From the NCBI GenBank assembly GCA_937922045.1, contig CAKZXA010000004.1:106878-170877 (forward strand): a stretch of DNA of 64,000 nt, in the 5' to 3' direction. Positions 8,481 through 16,903 of this stretch are shown piece after piece. Origin of the DNA: an uncultured Acidimicrobiales bacterium. Its GTDB lineage: Bacteria > Actinomycetota > Acidimicrobiia > Acidimicrobiales > SZUA-35. Below the pieces are notes generated by a model that saw nothing but the letters and a program-made list of their open reading frames with translations, was not told the DNA's origin and did no database searches. The position numbers were made by a program, and so were the translations under genes. Numbering within the stretch: the stretch's first letter is position 1; every line of letters begins with the position of its first letter.

Positions 8481-9446
8481 TATGGGTGGCTCAAGCCAGT
8501 TGATCCAGCGACCGTGTGGTTCGCATTGGGCGTGGACGCGTATGCCGTTCTCCACCAGGAGGAAACCGGATGAACCGAGCTCGTTGGGTAGATCAAGGGT
8601 GGGCGATTCGGCCGCGTCGATCACCCACCGTGATTCGTTGGCGAGCCAGCGGGCCTCCGGATGCTGATGAAGAATATCGGCGAAGTCACGACGGCCCCGC
8701 TGGTCGACATAGGCCAGCACTGCCGTGTGGAACACGACCGGCACGGTCTCGGGGTCGATTGCGGCCAGCACCGCCTCCAGCTCATCGACCAGATCGCCCG
8801 TCACAAAGCGAGGTGGGTCTTGGGCCACCAAAGCTGCACTGCGGCCCAGCCGATCTCGTCGGTCCTGATGTTCGGGCCAGATGCAGGCGTCTAGCCAAGC
8901 GAGGTCGTCGGGGTCTTGTACATCGAGCGGGTTGAGGTCGATGCCGATCCGCGCTGCGATCCGGGGCAACCTCACCGGGTAAGGCAAAGCGCCCGTAGCT
9001 GCTACCTCGATCTGGCATGAGGATTCAACCAGCGAGGGGCGACCGTTGTAACTAATTGAATAGCGATCTGGATAGAGGCATAGGCCAGCCGCACAGCCCA
9101 CTTCGATCAGGCTGATCGGTTTCTGTTCCTGGGCGAGCAGGGGCAGGAAGGCAGCGCATCGAGCGGCCTCATTCGTCTGGGTCGAACGCAGCTTCATCTC
9201 AGCGCTGACCTGCTCCCAACGCCGTTCGATGAAATTGAGGAACGCCGACGTCTCCTCGGTAGGAGCCTCCAAGAGCTGGGCAACGGCGAAGAGTAGATTC
9301 GGCTGCCGTTTGGCTGACGGCAGGGAGTCGACCATCGCCATCAATCGATCGTCATCGGCCAGGGCCAGGGAAAGGCGCTCGTAGGTTGCCGAGCTGTCCG
9401 CCGCCTCATTTACGGCGAACCAGCGGAACCACTCAGATGATCGCAC
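8433..9446 (-). CDS. DUF2332 family protein
   Basis: A 337-residue protein of the actinobacterial DUF2332 family, function unknown. Typical parts are the N-terminal YERLSLALADDDRLMAMVDSLP, RQPNLLFAVAQLLE, and a SAM-methyltransferase-like glycine segment LIEVGCAAGLCLYPDRYSISY. GIDLNPLDVQDPDDLAWLDACIWPEH and VVFHTAVLAYVDQRGRRDF follow. The family looks like a degenerate Rossmann methyltransferase; no activity is established. The last residues (TKTGKH) and the stop codon are encoded inside the 16-bp tandem repeat, so the exact C-terminus depends on repeat copy number. Confidence 0.85.
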   Translation of the reverse strand: MRSSEWFRWFAVNEAADSSATYERLSLALADDDRLMAMVDSLPSAKRQPNLLFAVAQLLEAPTEETSAFLNFIERRWEQVSAEMKLRSTQTNEAARCAAFLPLLAQEQKPISLIEVGCAAGLCLYPDRYSISYNGRPSLVESSCQIEVAATGALPYPVRLPRIAARIGIDLNPLDVQDPDDLAWLDACIWPEHQDRRDRLGRSAALVAQDPPRFVTGDLVDELEAVLAAIDPETVPVVFHTAVLAYVDQRGRRDFADILHQHPEARWLANESRWVIDAAESPTLDLPNELGSSGFLLVENGIRVHAQCEPHGRWINWLEPPIAGRQLRPESTKTGKH

Positions 9447-9493
9447 GATCCAAAGCTACGCCATTCGTCGACGGGCTGCAGGTTTGGTCCTGA

Positions 9494-10141
9494 TCACGAA
9501 CCGTCGGAGCGCTTGATCGTTAGCCACGGCAGGAAGATCTGAACCAGTGGCCCGATGCCAACCGCGTACAGCAAGGTCCCGATGCCAAGGGTGCCGCCGA
9601 GCAGCCAGCCGGCAACCAGAACGAAGGCTTCGATACCTGTGCGCACCAGACGAATCGACCAACCCCTTGCCGCCAAGCCGGTCATCAGCCCATCTCGCGG
9701 TCCTGGGCCGAGCCCAGCACCGATATAGAGACCGCTGGCGAGACCGTTCAGAACAATGCCACCCAGCAGCATGGCCACCTGTGGCCATAGCGTTGTGGCC
9801 TCGGGCAAGAAGCGCAGCGAGGCTTCGAGCGACAATCCAACCAGGACGGCGTTGGCCACAGTTCCGATGCCGGGACGTTCCCGCAACGGAATCCAGAGGG
9901 CGAGTACGACGAAGCTCGTCACAATCAGCACCAACCCGAGGGCCACCCCGATCGTCCGTGCTATGCCCTGATGAAACACATCCCATGGCGACAGACCAAG
10001 GCCTGCGTTCACCAGCATTCCCATACTCGTCCCAAACAGGAAGAGACCCAAGAAAAGGGTGATCAAACGACGCCCGAATGGAGAGGGCATCAGCGACATC
10101 GCCAGTGACGACGAGGACGACTTTTGGCCAGCTAAGGTCAC
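9494..10141 (-). CDS. YczE/YitT-like integral membrane protein
   Basis: A 215-residue protein with five to six hydrophobic segments. The family pattern is clear: FLFGTSMGMLVNAGLGLSPWDVFHQG in the first helix-loop, an internal partner NGLASGLYIGAGLGPGPRDGLMTGL, and a conserved RLVRTGIEAFVLVAGWLLGG. These features match the YczE/YyaS group of membrane proteins, whose function is unsettled. The start at 10141 may be too early, since the MSLMPSPF methionine or the one after it would give a more usual short N-terminus. It is divergent from the methyltransferase gene. Confidence 0.85.
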   Translation of the reverse strand: MTLAGQKSSSSSLAMSLMPSPFGRRLITLFLGLFLFGTSMGMLVNAGLGLSPWDVFHQGIARTIGVALGLVLIVTSFVVLALWIPLRERPGIGTVANAVLVGLSLEASLRFLPEATTLWPQVAMLLGGIVLNGLASGLYIGAGLGPGPRDGLMTGLAARGWSIRLVRTGIEAFVLVAGWLLGGTLGIGTLLYAVGIGPLVQIFLPWLTIKRSDGS

Positions 10142-10222
10142 CGGCCAACCCTATCGACAGCCATGGCGGCCCAGGTGCCCGCTCCTGGCTGCCTTGGTAA
10201 GGTTTGCGCTGTGGCCGACGAC

Positions 10223-10870
10223 ATGACCGACTCCATGCGTGAAGCTATGAGTCTCGATGGAGATCCGACCAAGCTGACGACGTTCTATGACCGTTGGGCC
10301 GGATCCTATGATGACGACGTCGCCAGCCACGGCTATGGCCTTCCAGCCGAGATAGTCGGTGCTCTCAAGGCGGCTATCGATGCCGAGCCCAGCTTCGGCC
10401 ATCTTGCACCACCCGAACCGGAGGTCTTCGACGCCGGTTGCGGAACGGGCCAGGTCGGCAGGGCGCTAAACGACGCTGGCTATCGAAATCTGACCGGTGC
10501 CGATCTCTCAACCGCGATGGCCGAACAAGCCCAGGGGCTCGGCATCTACCGGCAGGTCGTTGGCGGCCTCGATCTCACCGAAGCGCCACCGGCTGATCTC
10601 GCCGGCCGGTTCGACATTGTCACCGTCGGTGGCGTTTTCACTGTGGGCCATGTCCCGCCTGAAACGCTTGCCGCAATCGCCACGTTTGCTCGCCCTGGAG
10701 GGCTCGTTGTGCTCAGTACTCGAGCCGCCTATCAGGCCGCCACGGGCTTTGTGGCAACCGTCGACAGGTTGCTGGCCGAAGGGTCACTCACCCTCGTGCT
10801 GCACCGCGCCGACCGTCCCTACACGATGGACAGCACCGGAGATTACTGGGTGTTCCAGCGACCAGCGTGA
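10223..10870 (+). CDS. Class I SAM-dependent methyltransferase
   Basis: About 215 residues. Motif I is EVFDAGCGTGQVGRAL, followed by the acidic binding strand NLTGADLSTAMAEQAQ, a motif-IV-like FDIVTVGGVF and the GHVPPETL helix. The ORF track opens at 10163, but that start would leave an unmatched leader; the ATG at 10223 (MTDSMREAM) gives a normal N-terminus with the YDRWAGSYDDDV entry helix typical of small-molecule methyltransferases. A GTG at 10211 is the other possibility. The substrate is not evident from the sequence or from the neighbours. Confidence 0.82.
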   Translation: MTDSMREAMSLDGDPTKLTTFYDRWAGSYDDDVASHGYGLPAEIVGALKAAIDAEPSFGHLAPPEPEVFDAGCGTGQVGRALNDAGYRNLTGADLSTAMAEQAQGLGIYRQVVGGLDLTEAPPADLAGRFDIVTVGGVFTVGHVPPETLAAIATFARPGGLVVLSTRAAYQAATGFVATVDRLLAEGSLTLVLHRADRPYTMDSTGDYWVFQRPA

Positions 10871-10913
10871 GCTGGATGCCACAACACCCGAACCTTCATG
10901 CGCCTCCCTCGGT

Positions 10914-11843
10914 CTAGCCCTTGATCGATCCGGCCAGCAGGCCTCGGACGAAGTATCGCTGGAGAGCGAAGAAGACGACCAGCGGAACAAAGGCCTGAAC
11001 GAAGGCGCCGGCCGGAAGCAGGTGCTCGTTTCGGCCGAAGTCGCCAGCCAGGTTAGCGATCGCGACCGTGGTGGGGAGAGCGTCTGGGTTGGCTGAGCCG
11101 ATCATCGTCAAGGCGATCAGGAAATCATTCCATGTCCAGAGGAACTGGAAGATGGCGAAGGCCGCGAGGACGGGGATCGAGAGGGGCAAGACGAGGCGCC
11201 AGAAGATGGTGAAGTGGTCGGCGCCATCGATCCGAGCCGATTCGAAGATGTCCTTCGGCAGGCTCGAAATGTAGTTGTGCAACAAGAAGATGGCGAAGGG
11301 CATCGCGAACCCGGTGTGGGTGAGCCATACTGCGGTCGAGGTTCCGTTGATCCCCCATGCCGGTATGAACGTCAGCGTCTTGCCAATGAATGGCAAGGTG
11401 AGATGGGCTCCACCCACATACATCTTCAGCAAAGGGATGAGGGCGACCTGAAGCGGGATGGCCAGGATCGACACGGTGATGATGAAGAGCCATTTCCGCC
11501 CCTTGAAATCGATCCAGGCGAAGCCGTAGGCGGCAAAGGCTGCGATCGAGATAGGGATGATGGTGGCTGGTATCGAGATCGCCAGCGAGTTCAGCAGGGA
11601 AACGCCAAGCGAGTTGACCGTGTTGGCTTCGAAGACGGTCTGATAGTTCTCGATTGTGAACTGGTCCGGCACCGTGCGCCAGAACCCGGAACCTCGCTGC
11701 CCATCTCTGGTACGAAAGGAGTTGACAAACAAGCCCAAGCTGGGGAGAAGCCACACGAGAGCGAAGGCCCACATGGGGACGCTGCTTAGGCCTCGATACA
11801 GCCGTGCGCCGAGACCTCGAGAACCGGTTGATGGGGTACTCAT
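10914..11843 (-). CDS. Sugar ABC transporter inner-membrane permease (MalG/AglG type)
   Basis: A 309-residue permease with six predicted helices. The cytoplasmic EAA loop is seen in ESARIDGADHFTIFWRLVLPLSIP, the coupling motif with the ATPase. LLPSLGLFVNSFRT at the N-terminus and a C-terminal FVQAFVPLVVFFALQRYFVRGLLAGSIKG are typical of the MalG subfamily. It begins one base after the upstream permease ends, so the two are co-transcribed. No ATPase gene lies in this operon; such importers often share a MsmK/UgpC-like ATPase encoded elsewhere. Substrate is inferred as an alpha-glucoside from the AglE-like binding protein and the nearby GH65 enzyme. Confidence 0.88.
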   Translation of the reverse strand: MSTPSTGSRGLGARLYRGLSSVPMWAFALVWLLPSLGLFVNSFRTRDGQRGSGFWRTVPDQFTIENYQTVFEANTVNSLGVSLLNSLAISIPATIIPISIAAFAAYGFAWIDFKGRKWLFIITVSILAIPLQVALIPLLKMYVGGAHLTLPFIGKTLTFIPAWGINGTSTAVWLTHTGFAMPFAIFLLHNYISSLPKDIFESARIDGADHFTIFWRLVLPLSIPVLAAFAIFQFLWTWNDFLIALTMIGSANPDALPTTVAIANLAGDFGRNEHLLPAGAFVQAFVPLVVFFALQRYFVRGLLAGSIKG

Positions 11844-11844
11844 C

Positions 11845-13773
11845 TCACGCCTCCTTCGTCAGGTTGTAAACGTTCCAAACCATTACGGGCAGCACCCCGA
11901 GGAACAGGACGATCGCCAGTGCTGCGCCAAGTCCGCGGTCGAAATTGAGGAAGGCTTCCTGGTACATAGCGTTGGCCAACACCTGGCTTCCGAACTGACC
12001 GTTCGTTGTGACTTTGACGATGTCGAAGACCTTCATCACGTTGACCATGATCGTGGTGGCCACCACCAGGATGGTCGGCGTTATCTGAGGCACGGTGATC
12101 CGCCAGAAGACCTGGCTATCGGTGGCACCGTCGATCTTCGCCGCCTCGATGAAGTCGTCGGGCACGGCCTTGATGGCGGCCGACAGAATGACCATCGCAA
12201 AGCCGGTTTGGATCCAGATCAGGATCAGCATCAGCCAGAAGTTGTTGTACGGCCCGTCTTGTACGAAGTTGTTCGGAAGCGGTATGCGATCGCCGCTCTC
12301 GGCAAACTCGTACCCGCCGATACCACCGTTGAACGTGCGGTAGGCAACCCAGAGCGGGAAGACCGACAGGACCAGGTAGAGGCCAGCGGCAGCCGGCGAA
12401 TTCGAAAGCGAACGGATAGCGGCGAAACCGAGAGCAGCAGCAGCCAGCAGGAAAATCAGGCCAATGATGAGCTGGCCGGGTTGCACGGTCGTCACCTCTC
12501 CAAGCCAAACCCAGGCCGCGTTGAGCACACCCGTCTGATCCTTGGTCACGTTTCGAGCCTGGTACATGATGAGGCGCCAGATGATCGAGGCGCCAACGAA
12601 GCTGATGGCCATGGGCATGAAGACGAACGATTTGGCCACCGCTTCACCGGGGGCACCGTCGGAGAACTTGGCCATGGCCAGACCCAGGCTGGTAGCGAGG
12701 AGCGTTACCCCAACCACCCACCACAGGTTGTTGATGATCGTGCCTCGAAGGTGGGTGAAGACGGCGAAGCTGAGAAGAGCGCCCGCCATGAGAAGTGGTA
12801 CGAGGGGGGCACCGACAAAGTTCAACGGTTGCCCGGTCTCACGCCCAAGGAGGAAGGCGAGAACAAGACCGGCCACGAGGAGAAAAATGAACCAGGGCAG
12901 GATCGACGATCCCCAGAAACCAGCGAAATCAGAGGTGTCAATGTTCTTTGGATCGGTGAACACGGTGCGATAGTTCTCGGCTCCAACCCACGCATCGGAG
13001 TCCCGGTTCTTGAGCGAAAGGACGAAGGTCTGGATCGCGGGCAGGATCAGCATGGAGGTATAGAAGAGGAAGGCAGGGCCGACGAAGATCCAGGCTCGCG
13101 ATTTCTCGTCGATACGAGCTCGCTCGACAACGCCGGGATTGGAGGTAAGCCCGATCCGGGCTCCAGCGAGCGCTCCGGCTACGCCGCCAGCGACGAGGGT
13201 CTCGGTGAGATTGGCTTGGGCGACACCCTGGAGTCCGCCGCCGAACGATCCGTACAGCCAGCCGAGAAAGGCTCCGGTCACGGCTCCTTTGAGCGGGTCT
13301 CTACGGCGCAGGGCATTGGAGGCCACGGCGAGCACGATGCCGACCGTTGGCCAGAGCAAGAGAGGGTTTGTTCGCATAGCCAGCTGGTAGCGGCTTTTGA
13401 GCACAGCGGCGATGAGAAGACCGATGCCAAGACCGGCCGCAATGCCGAACCCTAGGCGAGCGGATCGACCGTCAAGGCGAGACAGCACCAACCCGACGAT
13501 TGCGCCGATACCAGCACCGACCAGTGGCCAGAAGACATAGATCGGTAGGGCATCCCATTCCCACGTGTCGGGTCGAATACCAACCCCGGTGATCAATTGG
13601 TTGCCGTCGATGATAATCATGACGACCATGCCAACAATCGCACCGGCTAGGGCACTGAAACGTTTGAAGTTCTGTGTGGCCTGGTTGAAGACGAGGTTCG
13701 CACCGACCCATAAGGCGGTAAACGCTCCGACCGCCACCAGCACACCGATGATTGTTGTTACTAATTTCTGCAC
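11845..13773 (-). CDS. Sugar ABC transporter permease (MalF/AglF type) with extra membrane segments
   Basis: A 642-residue permease, about twice the usual length. The C-terminal part has the MalF-type EAA loop (EAAKIDGATDSQVFWRITVPQITP) and an AMYQEAFLNFDRGLGAALAIVLF tail. Ahead of the first canonical helix (WIFVGPAFLFYTSMLILPAI) lie about 230 residues with several hydrophobic segments, and two more hydrophobic insertions interrupt the permease core. The ORF-track start at 13860 lies inside a perfect hairpin. The GTG at 13773, preceded by GGGGGAG, is the better start and begins the protein with QKLVTTIIGVLV. It would form a heterodimer with the downstream MalG-type subunit. Confidence 0.85.
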   Translation of the reverse strand: MQKLVTTIIGVLVAVGAFTALWVGANLVFNQATQNFKRFSALAGAIVGMVVMIIIDGNQLITGVGIRPDTWEWDALPIYVFWPLVGAGIGAIVGLVLSRLDGRSARLGFGIAAGLGIGLLIAAVLKSRYQLAMRTNPLLLWPTVGIVLAVASNALRRRDPLKGAVTGAFLGWLYGSFGGGLQGVAQANLTETLVAGGVAGALAGARIGLTSNPGVVERARIDEKSRAWIFVGPAFLFYTSMLILPAIQTFVLSLKNRDSDAWVGAENYRTVFTDPKNIDTSDFAGFWGSSILPWFIFLLVAGLVLAFLLGRETGQPLNFVGAPLVPLLMAGALLSFAVFTHLRGTIINNLWWVVGVTLLATSLGLAMAKFSDGAPGEAVAKSFVFMPMAISFVGASIIWRLIMYQARNVTKDQTGVLNAAWVWLGEVTTVQPGQLIIGLIFLLAAAALGFAAIRSLSNSPAAAGLYLVLSVFPLWVAYRTFNGGIGGYEFAESGDRIPLPNNFVQDGPYNNFWLMLILIWIQTGFAMVILSAAIKAVPDDFIEAAKIDGATDSQVFWRITVPQITPTILVVATTIMVNVMKVFDIVKVTTNGQFGSQVLANAMYQEAFLNFDRGLGAALAIVLFLGVLPVMVWNVYNLTKEA

Positions 13774-13827
13774 CGCTCCCCCAACATCTTTGCCTTGAGC
13801 CTGGCGACTGGCATCTCCAGCGAACGT

Positions 13828-13860
13828 ATGAGGGCGCCGGTCCACGACCGACGCCCTCAT
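13828..13860 (-). terminator. Intercistronic hairpin between binding-protein and permease genes (attenuator candidate)
   Basis: ATGAGGGCG and CGCCCTCAT flank an inner CGGTC/GACCG stem, giving about 14 paired bases with one mismatch around a 3-nt loop. It lies 45 bp after the binding-protein stop and before the proposed permease GTG. Such a partial terminator or stabilising stem would explain higher expression of the binding protein than of the permeases. No long U-tract follows. Confidence 0.65.
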
Positions 13861-13904
13861 CGTTTCGAGTTTTACGTTATTGCCAAATGACTACCACGTA
13901 CTAG

Positions 13905-15362
13905 CTACGGCCAGCTGGCGTCGATGGCCTCAGCGGCTTCGAGAGCCGTGACGTCACCATTGACAAACGAGGTGCCTTCGCTCCAGAACGTACCGGCACC
14001 CACGTCAGCGGGCATGAGGTCGGAACCGTCGAAACGGGCGACCTCAGCGTTGGCCATGATTTCCATCATGGACTGGGCCAGCGGCTCGTACAGGCTAAGG
14101 TCAGCGCCCTTGACAGCGGTGAGGAAGCCGGAGAGCGAACCGTCGCCACCCTTGGCTTCCTTCTGAGCTGCCTGACGAGCGTTCGCGAACTCGGGTCCAC
14201 CGAGGTACTCCATGACGGCCCAAACCTCGGGACGATCGTGGAAAGCACCGACGAGGGTTCCGGCCACCAGAATCGGGCGGCTGTCGCCATTGGCTGGGAA
14301 GTAGAACACGTCAACTGCGCCCTCGCTACCGTCGGCCACTGGAGTGCCCTCGGGCATGAAGGCCGAGAAGAACGAGGCTTGACGGTGCATCAGGCAATCG
14401 CCATCGACGAGAGGCTGACCGTTGGCCTGGAAGGCGGTGGCTGAAATGCTGCCACTGTCGGCGTACACGGCGCCTGGTCGGTCCCACAGTTCCTTGACGG
14501 CTTCGAAGACTCCAACAACCTGAGGATCGGCAAAGTCAAGATCGCCAGCGACCCACTGATCGTAGGCCTCGGGGCCAGCGGTGCGCAGCATGACGTCTTC
14601 AACCCAGTCGGTGAAGGGCCAACCGGTGGCCTGTCCCGACTCGATGCCAACGCACCACGGGGTGTTGCCATCGGCGATGGCCTGATCGGTGAGGGCGAGA
14701 AGCTCGTCCCAGCTCTCAGGAATTTCGTAGCCGAGAGCTTCGAAGCGAGCAGGCTGGTACCAGACAAGCGACTTGAGGTCAGTCTTGTTTGGAATACCGA
14801 ACTGGGTGCCGTCGACGGTGCCGAAGCCCCACGAGCCAGCATCCCAGTTGGCGGAGACAGATGCAGCTGTGTCGGCAGGTACCTCAAGGAGGCGACCGTC
14901 ACGAGCGAAGTCAGCGAGCTTTCCGGGCTGCGGGAAGATCGAAATGTCTGGCTCAGTACCACCCTCGAGGGCCACGTTGATCTCGGCCTCCCAGTCGGCT
15001 GAACCGGTGTAGGTGATGTCGATGCCATTGGCTTCACCGAATGCGCTGAGCGCAGTCTGGAGAGCGCCAGCTTCGGACTCGTCACGCTCTGGACCGGTGA
15101 TGGTCACAACGCCGGTGTCTTCCATCGCGCCATCTTCCATGGCATCGTCGTCTTCCATGGCGTCGTCGTCTTCCATGGCGTCGTCGTCTTCTTCCATGGC
15201 GTCGTCGTCGGTGACGTCGTCGACGACATCTTCGGCGGCATCGCCAGCGGCGTCAGCAGCGTCTCCGGCAGCATCAACTACCTCGTCGCCACTGCATGCT
15301 GCAGTGAAGAGCGCTAGTGCAAACAGGAGAGCAAGCATGCTCTTCCATCGGGAAAGGTTCAT
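13905..15362 (-). CDS. Sugar ABC transporter substrate-binding lipoprotein (AglE-like)
   Basis: About 485 residues. The second ATG (15362, MNLSRWKS) is chosen because AAGGGG lies six bases upstream; the ORF-track start is 15377. A lipoprotein signal ends in LFALALFTAAC, so the mature protein is lipid-anchored. A strongly acidic low-complexity linker follows (DEVVDAAGDAAD, then repeated DDAMED units), then a family 1 binding fold. Visible in it are TGSADWEAEINVALEGGTEPDIS, GIPNKTDLKSLVWYQP and TPWCVGIESGQATGWPFTDW, the last characteristic of alpha-glucoside binding proteins. It is first in an operon with the two permeases and is separated from them by a hairpin. The acidic linker is unusual in length and repeat structure. 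Confidence 0.88.
   Translation of the reverse strand: MNLSRWKSMLALLFALALFTAACSGDEVVDAAGDAADAAGDAAEDVVDDVTDDDAMEEDDDAMEDDDAMEDDDAMEDGAMEDTGVVTITGPERDESEAGALQTALSAFGEANGIDITYTGSADWEAEINVALEGGTEPDISIFPQPGKLADFARDGRLLEVPADTAASVSANWDAGSWGFGTVDGTQFGIPNKTDLKSLVWYQPARFEALGYEIPESWDELLALTDQAIADGNTPWCVGIESGQATGWPFTDWVEDVMLRTAGPEAYDQWVAGDLDFADPQVVGVFEAVKELWDRPGAVYADSGSISATAFQANGQPLVDGDCLMHRQASFFSAFMPEGTPVADGSEGAVDVFYFPANGDSRPILVAGTLVGAFHDRPEVWAVMEYLGGPEFANARQAAQKEAKGGDGSLSGFLTAVKGADLSLYEPLAQSMMEIMANAEVARFDGSDLMPADVGAGTFWSEGTSFVNGDVTALEAAEAIDASWP
15137..15211. repeat. 18-bp tandem repeat encoding the acidic DDAMED linker
   Basis: CCATGG recurs at 15137, 15155, 15173 and 15194, in units of 18, 18 and 21 bp (plus-strand CCATGGCGTCGTCGTCTT). 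The minus strand encodes repeated acidic hexapeptides (DDAMED with one added glutamate) within the binding lipoprotein. The copy number is likely to vary between strains. Confidence 0.85.
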
Positions 15363-15601
15363 TGTAAACCCCTTCATTCTTTCGTGATTGGCTCGGCACG
15401 GTGACCGAGATTTCTCCCCGTCTCTGTAGGAAAGCGTGATTGCTGCTACCGAGACATCAGATTACGTACCTACGGGATGGCGCAGGACCATTTCACCTTA
15501 CGCCCCTTGAGGGGGCATACCACCGCATGGTCGAGTCTGGCAACAAGTTGACGTCAGGGCGCAATGTTGTATCCCCGTGCAACGCCAAGCTTTTCCGGGA
15601 C

Positions 15602-16876
15602 TCAGCCGCTAAAAGCAGCACGCAGAGCAGCGAGTAGCTGGTCGATCTCGCTCTCGGTCGTGTAGTGAACAAACGAAAGCCGGACCACCCCTGGATCGAG
15701 GTTGACGCCCATCGCATCGAGTGGTCTCACCGCGTAGAAATCACCATGACCGGCCATTATCTTGTGGTCGACCAGGGTGGCCACCATCGCCTCCACCGGG
15801 CGATCGAGCGGTACAAAGGCGACGGTCGGAGCACGAACAGCCGGGTCGGCTGGCCCGACCAATCGAACATCGCTGCGATCCCGCAGCCAGGCCAGGAGTG
15901 GGGCGAGCAGGCGGCGCTCGTGATGAGCAAAGAGATCGTGAACCCGTCGGCCTCGCTCAGCCGCCGACACGGGAGATCCAGAATCACCGGCGGTTCCGTA
16001 GTGGTGATGGTGGACCGCATCGATGTAGTGAGCAACGCCGGCCGCGGCCGCAATCTGGGCGTGATCGGGTCCGGCCGGTGTCAACATCGAACGCTGGTTA
16101 CCGGCGTTGAAGAAGTGGCTTTGATTAGCCATACGATCAGCCACCTCTCGGCGAACCGTCATCAGGCCGAGGTGAGGGCCCCACGTCTTGTACATCGAGA
16201 AGAGATAGATGTCGGCACCAAGCGCCGACACATCAGGCAGGCCGTGAGGAGCGTAGGAAACGCCATCGACCACGCACAAGGCGTCGTACCGATGGGCCCG
16301 CTCAGCTACCTCTGCCACCGGGTTGATGTGTCCAACCACGTTGGAGGCATGGGGGAACGCAACCATGCGCACCCGATCATTGAGCAGCACATCCAGCTCG
16401 TCGAGATCGAGCACACCGGTTTCGGGATCGACGGTCCACTCCCTGACCGTGATGCCCCGCTCAACCAACCGTCGCCATGCACCCGCATTGGCCTCATGGT
16501 CCTGGTTGGACACGATGATCTCATCGCCATCGTCCCATGTCGGCCTCAGGGCGTTGGCGAGGACGTAGGTGTTCTGGCTGGTCGAAGGCCCGAAGTAAAT
16601 CTCGTCTTCCTCGACGTTGAGCACACCGGCCAAGGCACGATACGACTCATCCATCCAGACACCGGCCTCGGTCGAGGCTGGGTACGGCGCATAGGGCTGC
16701 ACCTTCAACCTCGTGTAGAACTCGGTCAGGCGGTCGATGACCTGCCTGCAGGCATACGACCCGCCAGCATTCTCGAAGAAGGCCCAGCCCTCCAGGCTGG
16801 GCTCGGCGAAGGCCGGGAAGTTGCTTCGAACAAAGTCAGTGTCGAAATCGGGCAGCACCGGGGAGTCATCGCTCAT
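15602..16876 (-). CDS. Class V aminotransferase, cysteine desulfurase-like protein (TIGR01976 type)
   Basis: A 424-residue PLP enzyme. FFENAGGSYACRQVIDRL at the N-terminus, FGPSTSQNTYVLANAL, SNQDHEANAGAWRRL, VDGVSYAPHG and the PLP-lysine segment YLFSMYKTWGPHLG are those of the cysteine-desulfurase-like branch, which lacks a firmly assigned reaction. It lies 27 bp upstream of, and co-directional with, the amine oxidase gene, so the two are probably one transcript next to the polyamine module. That suggests a role in amine or amino acid breakdown more than in Fe-S assembly, but this is inference from position. Confidence 0.82.
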   Translation of the reverse strand: MSDDSPVLPDFDTDFVRSNFPAFAEPSLEGWAFFENAGGSYACRQVIDRLTEFYTRLKVQPYAPYPASTEAGVWMDESYRALAGVLNVEEDEIYFGPSTSQNTYVLANALRPTWDDGDEIIVSNQDHEANAGAWRRLVERGITVREWTVDPETGVLDLDELDVLLNDRVRMVAFPHASNVVGHINPVAEVAERAHRYDALCVVDGVSYAPHGLPDVSALGADIYLFSMYKTWGPHLGLMTVRREVADRMANQSHFFNAGNQRSMLTPAGPDHAQIAAAAGVAHYIDAVHHHHYGTAGDSGSPVSAAERGRRVHDLFAHHERRLLAPLLAWLRDRSDVRLVGPADPAVRAPTVAFVPLDRPVEAMVATLVDHKIMAGHGDFYAVRPLDAMGVNLDPGVVRLSFVHYTTESEIDQLLAALRAAFSG

Positions 16877-16903
16877 CGGGCCACGCTAGCCAAAAGAGCC
16901 GGG

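Noticed and set aside
11656-13455. 599-residue plus-strand ORF
   Set aside because: It is antisense to the two sugar permease genes. The translation is a low-complexity, charge-rich shadow without any fold pattern.
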